From the NCBI RefSeq assembly GCF_028331445.1, contig NZ_JAQMHX010000011.1, positions 1 through 64,000 of the forward strand: a stretch of 64,000 nucleotides of DNA. Direction: 5' to 3'. The notes under the pieces are model-generated. The model was not told the DNA's origin. It saw only the letters and a program-made list of their open reading frames with translations, and made no database searches. A program made the translations under genes and the position numbers. Below are positions 27,040 to 36,604 of the stretch, piece after piece. The stretch is from Candidatus Phyllobacterium onerii. Lineage in GTDB: Bacteria > Pseudomonadota > Alphaproteobacteria > Rhizobiales > Rhizobiaceae. Within the stretch, counting starts at the first letter, position 1. Each line of letters starts with the position of its first letter.

Positions 27040-27795
27040 ATGAAAACGATGATAGCGTCCCATCGGGGCGGCACCCTCGAGTATGGCGACTCCACACCCT
27101 CTGGCTTTCGCGCGACGTCCGGCATGCCACTGGAGCAAGTGGAGTTCGATGTGCATCCGACGGCGGACGGGCACATCGTGGTGCATCATGATGCCAACAT
27201 GGATCGCACCACGGACAGTGTCGGAGCGCTCGCTGATTTGACATTGCATGAGATCAAAGCCGCGCGCATCAACTATTCGAAGGGCGAAAGCCCCCTCACC
27301 CTCGAAGAGCTTTGCAACATCTATCGCGACGGGTCAGTTGGCTTTCGCTGTGAGATCAAAGCCGACAAGAATGGCATTCCCTACAAGTCATTCATTCCAC
27401 AAGTGGCCGAAACATTGGCGCGAGAGGGGATGCTGGAGAAGACAGTGTTCTCTGCCTTTTATTTGGAAATCCTGCAGGAGCTTAAGCGGACGCAGGAACG
27501 CCCTGTTCTTTGGTTGATCAGCCCGCAGCTCCTTAGGCAGCTTGGCATTCCGGAGATAATTTCCATTGCCCGAACGAACGCCATTCCCGAGATCGGCGTC
27601 AATATCGAACTGCTCGATGAACGGGTCGCGGAAATGTGCGGTCAATCAGCGATTGAGATTGGTTGCTGGGCCGCCCATAGCGTGCCCCAGATGACAAAAG
27701 CTTTTGCGTTGGGTGCCAAAGTCATGACCACCGACCGGCCGTCAGTTGCTCTACGCGTTCGTGATGAATTCTATCGGGATACACGAGCGTCATGA
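27040..27795 (+). CDS. Glycerophosphodiester phosphodiesterase (UgpQ-like)
   Basis: A 251-residue GDPD-domain protein without a signal peptide. Catalytic motifs are present: SHRGG (His, Arg), VEFDVHPTADG (Glu/Asp metal ligands), VVHHDANMDRTT (second His) and CEIKAD. It would hydrolyse glycerophosphodiesters to sn-glycerol-3-phosphate plus an alcohol in the cytoplasm after uptake. The start at 27040 has a GAAGGA ribosome site; an in-frame ATG at 27019 overlaps the permease stop. The 3' end overlaps the ATPase gene by 4 nt. Its position inside the transporter operon supports uptake of phosphodiesters. Confidence 0.9.
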   Translation: MKTMIASHRGGTLEYGDSTPSGFRATSGMPLEQVEFDVHPTADGHIVVHHDANMDRTTDSVGALADLTLHEIKAARINYSKGESPLTLEELCNIYRDGSVGFRCEIKADKNGIPYKSFIPQVAETLAREGMLEKTVFSAFYLEILQELKRTQERPVLWLISPQLLRQLGIPEIISIARTNAIPEIGVNIELLDERVAEMCGQSAIEIGCWAAHSVPQMTKAFALGAKVMTTDRPSVALRVRDEFYRDTRAS

Positions 27796-28871
27796 TTTCG
27801 ATTGCGCTCGAAAATGTCAGCAAGTCGTACCAAGCCGATACTCCCGTTGTTAAGAACGTGGATCTCGATATCGAGCCGGGCGAGTTTGTCGTAATTGTAG
27901 GTCCCTCAGGTTGCGGCAAATCAACGATGATGCGCATGATTGCTGGTTTGGAGCGGATCTCATCGGGAACTCTCAGAATAGGCGGCAGGGTAGCCAACGA
28001 TATCCCGCCGCAGCACCGCGACATCGCGATGGTCTTTCAGAATTATGCGCTCTACCCCCACCTCACAGTCGCAGAGAACATCGGCTTCAGTTTGGAAATG
28101 CGCGGCGTCTCCAAAACCGAAAGGCTAAGGCGCGTCGAAGTGGTCGCGCATCTCTTGCAGCTTTCGGACTATCTCCACAAAAAGCCCAAGGACCTGTCCG
28201 GCGGCCAACGCCAGCGCGTCGCCATGGGACGGGCGATCGCCCGTGACGCCAAGACGTATTTGATGGATGAGCCTTTATCCAATCTCGACGCTGAGTTGAG
28301 GAGCAGTATGCGGGCAGAGATAAAGCATCTGCACAGGCAATTGAAGGCAACGATGATCTACGTCACACACGATCAGGTGGAGGCGTTGACATTGGCTGAC
28401 CGGATCGCCGTCATGAACAAGGGTGTGCTTCAGCAATTCGACACCCCAGAAAAAATTTACGACGATCCGGCAAGTCTGTTCGTGGCTGGGTTCATCGGAT
28501 CGCCCCCGATGAATTTTATCGATGCCGTCTGTAAGGAAGGTTTAGTCAAGACCATTGAGGGAATCCGCATTCCGATAACTTGCCCTCCAGAGCTTGAAGG
28601 ATCACAAGTTGTAATTGGTTTGCGGCCCGAAAACGGCGTTCTGTCAACGGGCGACAAAAGGATGGCGATCGAATTCCCGGGCGAAGTGATGCTTATCGAG
28701 ACTACGGGCAGCAATCGCAACATTCACGCCAAGACGGCGACTGGTCCACTTATCGTCGTGGCACCTCGGTCAGCAGCCATCGGATTGGGAGATAACGTTT
28801 CTATCGGTTACAGGACCGAGGACGTATTCCTTTTTGAGAAAAACACGGGGAAGCGCATCCATCTGTTATAG
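27792..28871 (+). CDS. ABC transporter ATPase (UgpC-like, with TOBE domain)
   Basis: A 359-residue ATPase of the MalK/UgpC group. Walker A GPSGCGKST, Q-loop MVFQNYALYPHL, signature LSGGQRQRVAMGRA, Walker B YLMDEPLSNLD and switch His YVTHDQVEA are all present. Residues about 240-355 form the regulatory TOBE/OB domain. ATGA overlap with the phosphodiesterase. Last gene of the Pho-box-headed operon. Confidence 0.92.
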   Translation: MISIALENVSKSYQADTPVVKNVDLDIEPGEFVVIVGPSGCGKSTMMRMIAGLERISSGTLRIGGRVANDIPPQHRDIAMVFQNYALYPHLTVAENIGFSLEMRGVSKTERLRRVEVVAHLLQLSDYLHKKPKDLSGGQRQRVAMGRAIARDAKTYLMDEPLSNLDAELRSSMRAEIKHLHRQLKATMIYVTHDQVEALTLADRIAVMNKGVLQQFDTPEKIYDDPASLFVAGFIGSPPMNFIDAVCKEGLVKTIEGIRIPITCPPELEGSQVVIGLRPENGVLSTGDKRMAIEFPGEVMLIETTGSNRNIHAKTATGPLIVVAPRSAAIGLGDNVSIGYRTEDVFLFEKNTGKRIHLL

Positions 28872-29260
28872 GTTTTTGTGTTGCATTGAGTATGACCGCG
28901 CGGCCGAGCAAAAGGCAAAGGCAGCAGAGAAATCTCGGAAGTGGCGGCGGGAGAATAAATAGCGGTGCTATGCATATACTAAAGCTTGGCGCGATGCTGA
29001 TCGCGAACGATCCGCCGACGCTGACGACTGAAATGATGGCATAAGGCCAAGGGTTGCCAGCATTTGCATGCACTCCCCGCCAACGGTGCGATTTCCATGG
29101 TTGGTAAAATGCCATCTTTGCTCGAAGAACAGATGATGCGACAGCTCCAGGAAAATCCCATGAAAGTCCTCGTCGCGCGCTAAGTCATGTCGTTGCCCAC
29201 TAGAGGCCTCAGGCGGCCGTTCGTTGCAATCGCGGCCGCCAAGTTGTGCCATGCAATCTT
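28872..29260. other. Gene-poor stretch after the ugp-like operon
   Basis: No gene is supported in these ~390 bp; open frames here have no recognisable motif. A transcription terminator for the operon is expected, but I see no clear strong hairpin with a T-run. Confidence 0.4.
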
Positions 29261-29722
29261 TTAGTTCTCGCCATTGCCGTTTTCGCGATGTTGCTGATGG
29301 CCGCGGCGTTCACGTCCCTTGTGGGTGTTCTTGCCGTGGCGGAGTTTGCTTTGTTCCAACTTCCCATCGTCATTGCGATCCATCAATGCAAACCGCTTTT
29401 CTTTCTGCTTTTCGACTTCTGCGATCGTCACCACACCGTCGCTGTTAATATCGAGGCGATTGGTCATTCGCCGCGCCGGACCATGCGTTTCATCACCATC
29501 GCCTTAATTTCATCCTGCGACAGCGCCCCGTCGCCGTTGGTGTCGGCTTGCTTCAAACGCCATGTTGGTGAACTCAGATAGGTCCACAGTGCCCTCATCG
29601 TTCTTGTCCATTTTCCGTTGCATCGGCTTCGCAGCATTGCTGTCGGAAGCGGGTCTAGTTTGCGCGTCGGCGGGCGCAGGTGTCTGGTTCTGTGCTGGCG
29701 TTTCCGTTTGTATGAACACGCT
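29261..29722 (-). pseudogene. EF-hand calcium-binding protein, frameshifted
   Basis: Minus-strand fragments of a secreted EF-hand protein lie in three frames. The first reads KMDKNDEGTVDLSEF (degenerate loop). After a shift near 29555, DTNGDGALSQDEIKAM gives a full EF-hand loop. After a second shift near 29470, DINSDGVVTIAEVEK and MDRNDDGKLEQSK give two more. Together they would encode about four loops. Two frameshifts mean it is inactive. The upstream part runs into a transglutaminase relic on the other strand at about 29720, which marks a rearrangement junction. Confidence 0.65.
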
Positions 29723-29990
29723 GCTTTCAGGATATTGCACGGGGTATCTTGGCGACATCGGCGTCCTATTCAATCCGGATCCCATGGACCTCAGCGCATG
29801 GTTCGAAGTATATCTTGGCGGTCACTGGCACACCGTCGACGCCAGCCACAACACGGCGCGCATAGGGCGCATACTCATGGCCACCGGGCGTGAGGCAACC
29901 GACGTGGCCATATCGACCAGTTTTGGTGCCTCGTTATTAACTCGCTTCGAGGTAATTACCGAGGAAGTAACGTCGGCCAATCCGACTTGA
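29712..29990 (+). pseudogene. C-terminal relic of a transglutaminase-like protein
   Basis: The plus-strand frame reads YCTGYLGDIG, PMDLSAWFEVYLGGHWHTVDASHN, RIGRILMATGREATDVAISTSFG and RFEVITEEV. This is the C-terminal half of bacterial transglutaminase-like cysteine peptidases (the AWFEVYL...H.FDARHN block that holds the His/Asp of the catalytic triad). The N-terminal half with the active-site Cys is absent and replaced by the EF-hand relic, so it is a truncated pseudogene. Confidence 0.7.
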
Positions 29991-30312
29991 CCGCGCTCGC
30001 CTCCCCGGCCCGTGCTGGCGGCACACTTTGCGCAGTTCCATAATAATCAAGACCCCGTGGCAGGCCATATCCGTCTACGCCACGGGTCGCGCCGGGCCCT
30101 GCAGCATACGCAACCAGTGATTGGATCAAGACCGCCAGCAGCCGTACCGCTGCCATCGCTGGCGGACATCTGATTGAAGTTGAGTGTTCCGCCGCCAGCG
30201 TCAACATGTGACGCTCGGCGCACTGAGTGTGCCTGGGGGGCCGCCGGATCGTCCGCTCCCGCGCCGATGTTTAGTTCCAACCCCACCCGCATTCGTCGCG
30301 ATCACAGTGGGT
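29991..30312. other. Intergenic stretch
   Basis: About 320 bp with no gene I can support. A minus-strand frame at 29956-30207 with a hydrophobic start (MAAVRLLAVLIQSLVAYA) could encode a very small secreted peptide, but nothing else favours it. Confidence 0.35.
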
Positions 30313-32262
30313 CTACGCTACACGATTGATCCGGTACGTGATGTCATAGCGCGTGTCCTCATCCTGATCCACGTAGTCGTGCCGCACTCGATATTGCAGG
30401 GGTATCTTGTCGACGAATTGCGGATTGACCGTGATTTTTCCCGCAGTGACATAGCTTGCAGTCGACGGCGCGGGATAGTTCTCGCTCGTCAGCGCGGTAA
30501 GGTCAGCCGTCGAATACCCCAAGCTGTCCTCGATGATCAGATCGGCGGGAGCCCATAGCGCGATGATCAGATCGATGCCCGCTGTGACCAGTGCACCTAT
30601 TCCGATGGCGATCCAAGCGTAGGGTCCGAGCTTGGCGATAGCAGCAATCCCACCCGCCGCCGATAGGCCGGCGGTGATGTACTTCCATTGATCCTTGACA
30701 AGATCGACGAAGATGTCCTTCCAGTCGGTGATCATGTTGTCATAGGCATCTTGGCCGTCCACCTCGTGCCCGAGGGCCGTGACGACGACTGCGGCGATCG
30801 GTTGCTGCTGGTCAAAGAGCACCCGGTTCAAGGTGCGGTTTTCCGCGGAATCGACGTCTCCGAATATCGGGAACTTGTTGGAGACGGCTTCGCTCATGGT
30901 AAGGTCGGGGAAAAGCGCGATCGTCAGGAACGTCAGTCCGACCTCGTCGGAGCCGGCCCAAGTGGGCGACGATTCCTTTCGGCACCCAAGACGTTCCGCA
31001 GTTATCTGGAACCTTGCCGTCGATGCCGGCAATACGTTGATGAACTCGGTATTGGAGATCATGAACGGTCCCAACGACGCGATGCCGGTGACATTGGGGA
31101 CAACGACCTGTATCTCGTAAATCGCGGGCGGCAGGTCATCAGGGAGCCGGAATGTAATCCTGTCGTCAACGCGGCAATCATTGATCAGCACTGACTCGCC
31201 GTTTACAGTTTCTCTGACAGGCGTTGTGACGTCGCCGAAAACATGGGCGTCCACTTCGCGGACGACTGTGGCAGGGGGCCGCGATGTCAATCTTACCTTT
31301 GCGTCGGTGCTGAAGTAGTTCACGCCCCGCAGGACTACCGAGTTGCCCGCCTCGATATCGAGAACGCGCAAACAGACTTCCTCGTTGAAACGGTGACCGG
31401 GACAATCGTCGGTTCGAACCTGGCAAACGACCTGAACCGTGCCGTCGACGATTTGAGACGAGCAGTCGTGCTGCACTTCATCGGGAAGAAGGTCTCCCGG
31501 AGTAAGGGATGGAATGTAATTTGCGGTTCTCAGGTCATTGATCCGGCAGATTCGTACTTGGGTGAAGAAATCTTCCCCCACAGGTTCGTAGACGCGGATT
31601 TGTCCCGGGCGTTCCTGTTCGAGCCCGTCCGGATCATTGAATATCACGAGTCCGGTGCGACGGGTCAGCTCCTGCAGCACAGCCGTCGCCAACAAGTCTG
31701 GGTCGACCGGCTGATCGTCTCCCAAAGCTAGCGACGTGTCGAACAGTTGCTTCCGTTGTTCTTTCGGCAGTCCGTCGTAGGACGAAACGGCACAGGACAT
31801 CACCTCGCGCATCTCAGGCGTCATTCTGGATAAAATGGCAAAAGACGAGGTTTCCAGGGCATTTGCTGGAGTTTTGTTGAGAAGGTACCGCCGAATTGTG
31901 TGAAGCGTGCTTGCCGCCAACGCGCTTGGCACGGGCGTGCCCTGGCTCCATTTGTTAAGCCGTTGCTCCCGGCTGAGCTTGTGTTTTCGTCCGGGTGGTA
32001 CGGCAAGGCAAGAACCGGCAGGTTTGGCAGGTCCGCGGTCTTTCGGTGTCCTGTCCTTGGGTTCGCAAGGGCTGGAGCAGTTATAGATATTGATGGTTCC
32101 GGTGCTTTTGATATGGATGTTAATGTTGCAGCTGGCGGCAGCATTCGATGAGCAAGGTTCCTTGTCCGGTTTCTTATCTGGTTCGTTGCTGGTCCCACCT
32201 GGTGATCGAGGTTCCTCCACGGCTTTCTTCGATCCGTTTGATTTGACGTCGGAGTTACTCAT
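30313..32262 (-). CDS. Large uncharacterised protein with C-terminal membrane segment
   Basis: A 649-residue protein that I do not recognise. Residues 1-110 are polar, Lys/Pro/Ser-rich and low in complexity, with an odd Cys/Asn/Ile segment (SCNINIHIKSTGTINIYNC). Residues 110-200 are helical. Residues 230-480 appear strand-rich with several Cys (for example CSSQIVDGTVQVVCQVRTDDC) and an IPT/TIG-like strand VLRGVNYFSTDAKVRL. Around 540-590 there is one strong hydrophobic stretch (ITAGLSAAGGIAAIAKLGPYAWIAIGIGALVTAGIDLIIALW in parts). The tail is beta-rich. No signal peptide. The ATG has a GAGGGG-like site (minus strand). It stands alone, with relics on both sides. Secretion or surface attachment is a guess only. 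Confidence 0.75.
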   Translation of the reverse strand: MSNSDVKSNGSKKAVEEPRSPGGTSNEPDKKPDKEPCSSNAAASCNINIHIKSTGTINIYNCSSPCEPKDRTPKDRGPAKPAGSCLAVPPGRKHKLSREQRLNKWSQGTPVPSALAASTLHTIRRYLLNKTPANALETSSFAILSRMTPEMREVMSCAVSSYDGLPKEQRKQLFDTSLALGDDQPVDPDLLATAVLQELTRRTGLVIFNDPDGLEQERPGQIRVYEPVGEDFFTQVRICRINDLRTANYIPSLTPGDLLPDEVQHDCSSQIVDGTVQVVCQVRTDDCPGHRFNEEVCLRVLDIEAGNSVVLRGVNYFSTDAKVRLTSRPPATVVREVDAHVFGDVTTPVRETVNGESVLINDCRVDDRITFRLPDDLPPAIYEIQVVVPNVTGIASLGPFMISNTEFINVLPASTARFQITAERLGCRKESSPTWAGSDEVGLTFLTIALFPDLTMSEAVSNKFPIFGDVDSAENRTLNRVLFDQQQPIAAVVVTALGHEVDGQDAYDNMITDWKDIFVDLVKDQWKYITAGLSAAGGIAAIAKLGPYAWIAIGIGALVTAGIDLIIALWAPADLIIEDSLGYSTADLTALTSENYPAPSTASYVTAGKITVNPQFVDKIPLQYRVRHDYVDQDEDTRYDITYRINRVA

Positions 32263-32884
32263 GGTGGTCCCCTCCCTTCACGCGTTCTACACGTTCTGCC
32301 ATTGACGATATTTCGTCGTTGATACCGACAACCGGAACTGGCGGTGATTTCCAGATCAGGGCGAGACCCCTGACCGTTCTGGATTTCGAGGAACCGCAAT
32401 TTGCGGCCTACACGCACGCCACTCTTGGGTGGCTTTAGTTTATTTCTGATCGATCGACCATTGAGACCAAAGCCGCGAAGTCGGATGCGAAGCAATCGGA
32501 AAATCCGCGTTGCTTGATAACTGCTGAAACGTCCATCAAGTGATGCGCACGGACGACACACTGGAGACTAATACTGGAGGGGTGCATTTCTAAGTACGTA
32601 ACAGTTACAAAGTGAAGCGGCACGGTCGATTCCATGGTGGGGTGAGCCATGGCTACTGCCGAGATAAAATTCCCGAACTTCAATAAGGATATATTTTCCA
32701 GAGGTTTAGCCCGGGTCATTCCAGGCTTGTTTATGTTTGAGTAGCATTTGAGGCGGGTTAATGAGTCTGCGATGAGGCACCTAATGAGGTATGTACCCAT
32801 TTTTTTGAGCCAACCTATGAAAAATTACCGAACAATAACAATAAGTCGCAGATCGTTGAGGCAACTTATCGAGTTCCTGACACC
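32263..32884. other. AT-richer stretch without gene
   Basis: About 620 bp, clearly richer in A/T than its surroundings between 32560 and 32880. No gene can be supported on either strand. It ends exactly where the truncated ADH duplicate begins (about 32885), so the boundary is probably a recombination junction. Confidence 0.4.
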
Positions 32885-33467
32885 CGTTAATGTGTGCAGG
32901 CGTCACTGCCTATTCCGCCATTCGCCGGGCTGAACTGAAAGCTGGCATGCGCTGCGCTATATTCGGTTGCGGCGGCCTCGGTCCCTACGCTATTCAGATC
33001 GCAGTGCGGTCCGGAGCTTTCGTCGTTGCGCTCGACGTCTCCGAAAATAAACTCAAGCTTGCAAGAGCTGCGGGTGCACAAGCGACATTGATCGCGAACG
33101 ATACGGCGATCGAGAAGTTGGGAAGCCTTGGAGGGATGCACGCATGCATCAACTTTGCCCCAACAGCAGCAACCTGGCCTATGAGGATTGGAGGCATTCG
33201 TCCCCGTGGGAGAATTGTCGCCACGGCGATGGTATCAGCACTGGTGCCAGTGAGCCAAGAATGGCTTACAGGCACAGGGGTGTGATCACCGGAACGAGTG
33301 TGGGCACACGGCTCGAAATGCGCGAGCTGCTGCATATGCACAGCGACAAACCTTTCGCAATGGAAATGCGGGAAATATCGCTTGCAGGCATTGAAACCGC
33401 ACTTGAAGACCTTGCAGCGGGACAGGTCGATGGGCGCATCGTCATCCGTCACGAATTAACTCCTTAA
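32885..33467 (+). pseudogene. Truncated and frameshifted duplicate of the alcohol dehydrogenase at 39809-40858
   Basis: Starting at MCAGVTAYSAIRRAEL, this copies the C-terminal half (Rossmann domain, GCGGLG) of the ADH at 39809-40858. I count 13 differences over 131 aligned residues. A 1-nt deletion near 33283 breaks the frame right after WLTGTGV. The rest (ITGTSVGTRLEMREL, MEMREISLAGIETALEDLAAGQ) continues in another frame to the stop at 33465. The catalytic zinc domain is missing entirely, so it is a partial duplication that has since decayed. Confidence 0.92.
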
Positions 33468-33539
33468 TCCGCGCTTCTTCGAACTCATCAGCGGCATCAA
33501 TGCCCTGCAATTGTCAACTGGGGACAAACGCTGAAGACA

Positions 33540-33821
33540 CTAGCCCCGCCGATGTTCATGATAGCGGTGGTGACCGTGCCAATGGCCGCGACGATCATGG
33601 CGTTGGTCGAAGCGGTGATGACGTCGATCATGACGATGCCAGTGTTTCTTGTGATAATGCTTATGTTCATACTGCCTTTGATTGTTCTTCTTTATCTGAA
33701 CCATATTTACATCTGTTGCAGCTGCCTGGGCGCGTATACTCGCAGCTGTTGCACTGAGTGACGTCAGAGTCATGAAGACGGCCATAAGTCCAGCAATGAC
33801 AATCCAAAAGAAGTTTTTCAT
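33540..33821 (-). CDS. Histidine-rich secreted small protein
   Basis: A 93-residue protein with a signal peptide (MKNFFWIVIAGLMAVFMTLT... cleaved near SATAAS, about residue 28). The C-terminal ~45 residues are dominated by His, Arg and Lys (HKHYHKKHWHRHD and RGHWHGHHRYHEHRRG). The composition suggests a periplasmic metal-binding or nickel/copper/zinc-buffering protein; similar His-rich small proteins are common in rhizobia. The start at 33821 has a GGAGAT-like site (minus strand). An in-frame extension upstream to 34001 would add residues that do not look like a leader. Confidence 0.72.
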   Translation of the reverse strand: MKNFFWIVIAGLMAVFMTLTSLSATAASIRAQAAATDVNMVQIKKNNQRQYEHKHYHKKHWHRHDRRHHRFDQRHDRRGHWHGHHRYHEHRRG

Positions 33822-34193
33822 GGTATCTCCTGTAATGGTAATCGAGAGGGCAAATTTGCACATCTCGCCCGACCATGAACGATATCTAACGAGGTGAATT
33901 GGATGGTTGGACGTTGTTTTGAAGGGAAATGTCATATAGTGACGGTACCGTTCAGAGGCTCTAAAAAGAGATCTAACGAAACACGCTTTTTTGTGAAGCA
34001 ACCTTGAGCTGAACGCTAGTCGCGAATTTGCGGCACGTGGCGCATTTGGCGGTGCTGCGGCAATTCGCGAGGCTGCCCTTGACCTTTCGATCCGGCCTCA
34101 CGATCTCCAATTAGACCGGCCTTAGATCTGCATTCGGTCGGAATGCTCCGCATAGCTTCAAAATGGCTTTCCTCGACAGTTGAGACGACTTTC

Positions 34194-35249
34194 ATGAAAC
34201 ATGCACTCATAGCAGGCGTTACCGGCATCGTCGGCGGCCATCTTGCCGAACATCTTCTCGACGTGGGAGGTTGGACGGTCTCCGGTCTGTCTCGATCCCC
34301 ATCCCGACTGAACGGCGTCAATTCGCTGAGTGCGGATCTGAACGATCCTGTCAGCCTGAAGTCCGTTTTGACCGACCTGCAGCCAAGCCATGTCTTCATC
34401 ACCACTTGGTCGCGGCAGGCAACGGAAGTCGAGAATATCCGTGTTAACGGCGGCATGGTGCGCAACCTTCTGAAAGCGGTGGAAGGCCAAGGCGTTGAGC
34501 ACACCGCTTTGGTCACGGGAACCAAGCACTATCTTGGACCCTTCGATGCCTACGCCAAGTTCAAGCCTGAAACGCCCTTCCGCGAGGATCAGCCGCGGCT
34601 TCCTTTCGACAATTTCTACTATGTTCAGGAGGACGAGGTTTTCGCTGCGGCCAAGCGGGATGGATTCAGTTGGTCCGTGCACCGGCCTCATACCCTGATT
34701 GGATATGCAGTAGGCAATGTCATGAACATGGCGGCCACACTCGGCGTTTACGCTTCGATCTGCCGGGAAACAGGTCGTCCATTTGTATTTCCAGGTTCAC
34801 CACAACAATGGGAAGCGGCCATCGACGTGACAGACGGCCGAATTCTTGCCAAGCATCTGCTGTGGGCGAGCACGACTCCCCAGGCCAAGGACTTGGCGTT
34901 TAATGTGGTCAACGGCGAGATTTTCCGGTGGAATTGGCTGTGGCCGCGATTGGCCGCTTACTTCGGAATCGAGGCAGCGCCCTATCCCGGCAAGGCGGGG
35001 CCATTGGAGACAAGCATGGCCGATGCGGCACCGATCTGGGATGGCATTGTTGCCAAGTACGGACTTGAGCCAAATCATCTTTCCAAGGTTGCATCCTTCT
35101 GGCATACGGACGCCGACCTTGGTCGCGAAGTCGAAACTTTCAATGACATGACCCTCAGTCGAAAGCTCGGTTTCCTCGACTATCAGGATACGGTTGCGTC
35201 GTTCACCGACGCCTTCGATCGATTGCGAGCCGATCGCGTGATTCCCTGA
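34194..35249 (+). CDS. NAD(P)-dependent reductase of the PRISE/epimerase SDR group
   Basis: A 351-residue extended/atypical SDR resembling progesterone 5-beta-reductase/iridoid synthase-like (PRISE) enzymes. It has the glycine-rich GVTGIVGGHL, HVFITTWSR, ALVTGTKHYLGPF and NFYYVQEDEVF, the PRISE version of the active-site Tyr block. It then carries WSVHRPHTLIGYAVGNVMNM. The family reduces activated C=C bonds with NADPH. The start at 34194 is the ATG directly before HALIAGVTG; an upstream ATG at 34143 is less likely. It stands alone between gene-poor flanks. Confidence 0.88.
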   Translation: MKHALIAGVTGIVGGHLAEHLLDVGGWTVSGLSRSPSRLNGVNSLSADLNDPVSLKSVLTDLQPSHVFITTWSRQATEVENIRVNGGMVRNLLKAVEGQGVEHTALVTGTKHYLGPFDAYAKFKPETPFREDQPRLPFDNFYYVQEDEVFAAAKRDGFSWSVHRPHTLIGYAVGNVMNMAATLGVYASICRETGRPFVFPGSPQQWEAAIDVTDGRILAKHLLWASTTPQAKDLAFNVVNGEIFRWNWLWPRLAAYFGIEAAPYPGKAGPLETSMADAAPIWDGIVAKYGLEPNHLSKVASFWHTDADLGREVETFNDMTLSRKLGFLDYQDTVASFTDAFDRLRADRVIP

Positions 35250-35782
35250 TCTAACCGACAAGACTCCAGCTATTGTCTTCTACAAGAATTCGCCGAGGAC
35301 CGCCGCCGCTTCGTCCGAATGGCAAAATCCTATTGGTCGCTCTACGACAGGATTTGAAATTGAGCTCGGTTCTGAGCCGGCCGTCATTCCAGTCGGTGAG
35401 ATATCTCAGTTGCCTGCGTCACAAGGGCGTAGAGAGCGCAGTGCTATGAGCGGCAGCGGAACGTGGTGCTCACTTTTGTGCGGGCGCAATTCCCGCGGGT
35501 GTCGCTGTGCTTGTACACAAGTGTTAAAGATCGTCTTGGTAAGCCATTAAACGCTTAAGGCAGCGCTTCTCTTCTAAATCCGAGGCCAGCGTTCAAGATT
35601 TAGGAGCAAAACTGACGCAACCTGCCGCAATGCATTGGAGCGACTAAAGGTAGGAGCGCGGTGCCTCGGCTTACAGTCTCCGACGGTTTTCCATAAATCT
35701 GACCGGTGGTCAGATGGGTAAGAACGAGCTTGGACTTTAATTTACCCCGAAGGTCAGTCGACGGCATCCAGTCGAATACTTC
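35250..35782. other. Gene-poor stretch
   Basis: About 530 bp with no supported coding sequence, RNA gene or clear repeat. A long minus-strand frame (35600-35938) is antisense to the next gene. Confidence 0.4.
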
Positions 35783-36013
35783 ATGCTGGACGCTCCTCAA
35801 CCCGAGGGCGACATCATTGGCTACTTCGACGGAATGCCGATATCGGGCGCCGTGACCGACCGTACTGGAAAGCGCTATGAGTACGCGGCTGTGGTTCCAC
35901 GCAGCAGCGACGGCAGCCTCGACGTCCAGACACTGCATTTCGGCGAATGGGTGGTTGAACCCGGATTGAAGTACCTTCTGAGGAAAACGGCAAAAGCTGC
36001 GAGAGGCATATGA
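35783..36013 (+). CDS. Small conserved hypothetical protein
   Basis: A 76-residue open frame with a balanced composition: GDIIGYFDGMPISGAV, RYEYAAVVPR, LDVQTLHFGEWVVEPGLKYLL and a basic end. It looks like a genuine small soluble protein, strand-rich with a C-terminal helix, but no family is recognised. No strong ribosome site is visible, so the start is uncertain. Confidence 0.5.
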   Translation: MLDAPQPEGDIIGYFDGMPISGAVTDRTGKRYEYAAVVPRSSDGSLDVQTLHFGEWVVEPGLKYLLRKTAKAARGI

Positions 36014-36157
36014 ATTGAAACTGAGTATCTGCGCATCTCGTGAAATTGAAGTGCGGCATGATCGTGATTGGACATCAAATCATGACCTACCCACGATCAT
36101 TGGTGGGCTGAATTGCGAGCATGGGCGGACCAACTAACATTGACATAGGAGGCCACT

Positions 36158-36595
36158 GTGAAACATGCACTACCCGAAGAACTGAACGTCCTTGACAGAA
36201 CCGATCCCGATTATCCACGCCGCACTTTGTCGCGCATTGAGCGCCTGGAACGCTGGATACAACTTCTAGAACGTGATCCCAAGCGGCGGCTTTCGACCTT
36301 CCATCAGACGGAGTTCCAGGCCCCCGCGGTACGCGATGTTATGCGTGCCGAAGGTTCTGCGCTGGCAGTCGCCTTTGAAGACCCGTATCTGCGCGCATCA
36401 GGTTTGGCGAATGACTCCTATGGCGAAGCCAAACGCTACTTCGAAATCACAGACCTTCAGCTGCACCGGATGGTCTGCTACTGTCATCTCGGGGCCGACG
36501 TGAGCTCCGGTAGAACAGCACGTTTTGTCAGAAAATTGCTCGCCCCGAAACAGGCGGCAAGGTTTGGCTGGCTACGAAACCTGCTTGCGCTATAA
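36158..36595 (+). CDS. Hypothetical protein
   Basis: A 145-residue basic, helical protein: LSRIERLERWIQLLERDPKRRL near the N-terminus, then ALAVAFEDPYLRASGLANDSYGEAKRYFEITDLQLHRMVCYCHLG. An AGGAGG ribosome site lies just before the ATG, which supports expression. I do not recognise the family. It lies upstream and antiparallel to a LysR relic, with no operon partner. Confidence 0.65.
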   Translation: MKHALPEELNVLDRTDPDYPRRTLSRIERLERWIQLLERDPKRRLSTFHQTEFQAPAVRDVMRAEGSALAVAFEDPYLRASGLANDSYGEAKRYFEITDLQLHRMVCYCHLGADVSSGRTARFVRKLLAPKQAARFGWLRNLLAL

Positions 36596-36604
36596 CTCGC
36601 TTGG

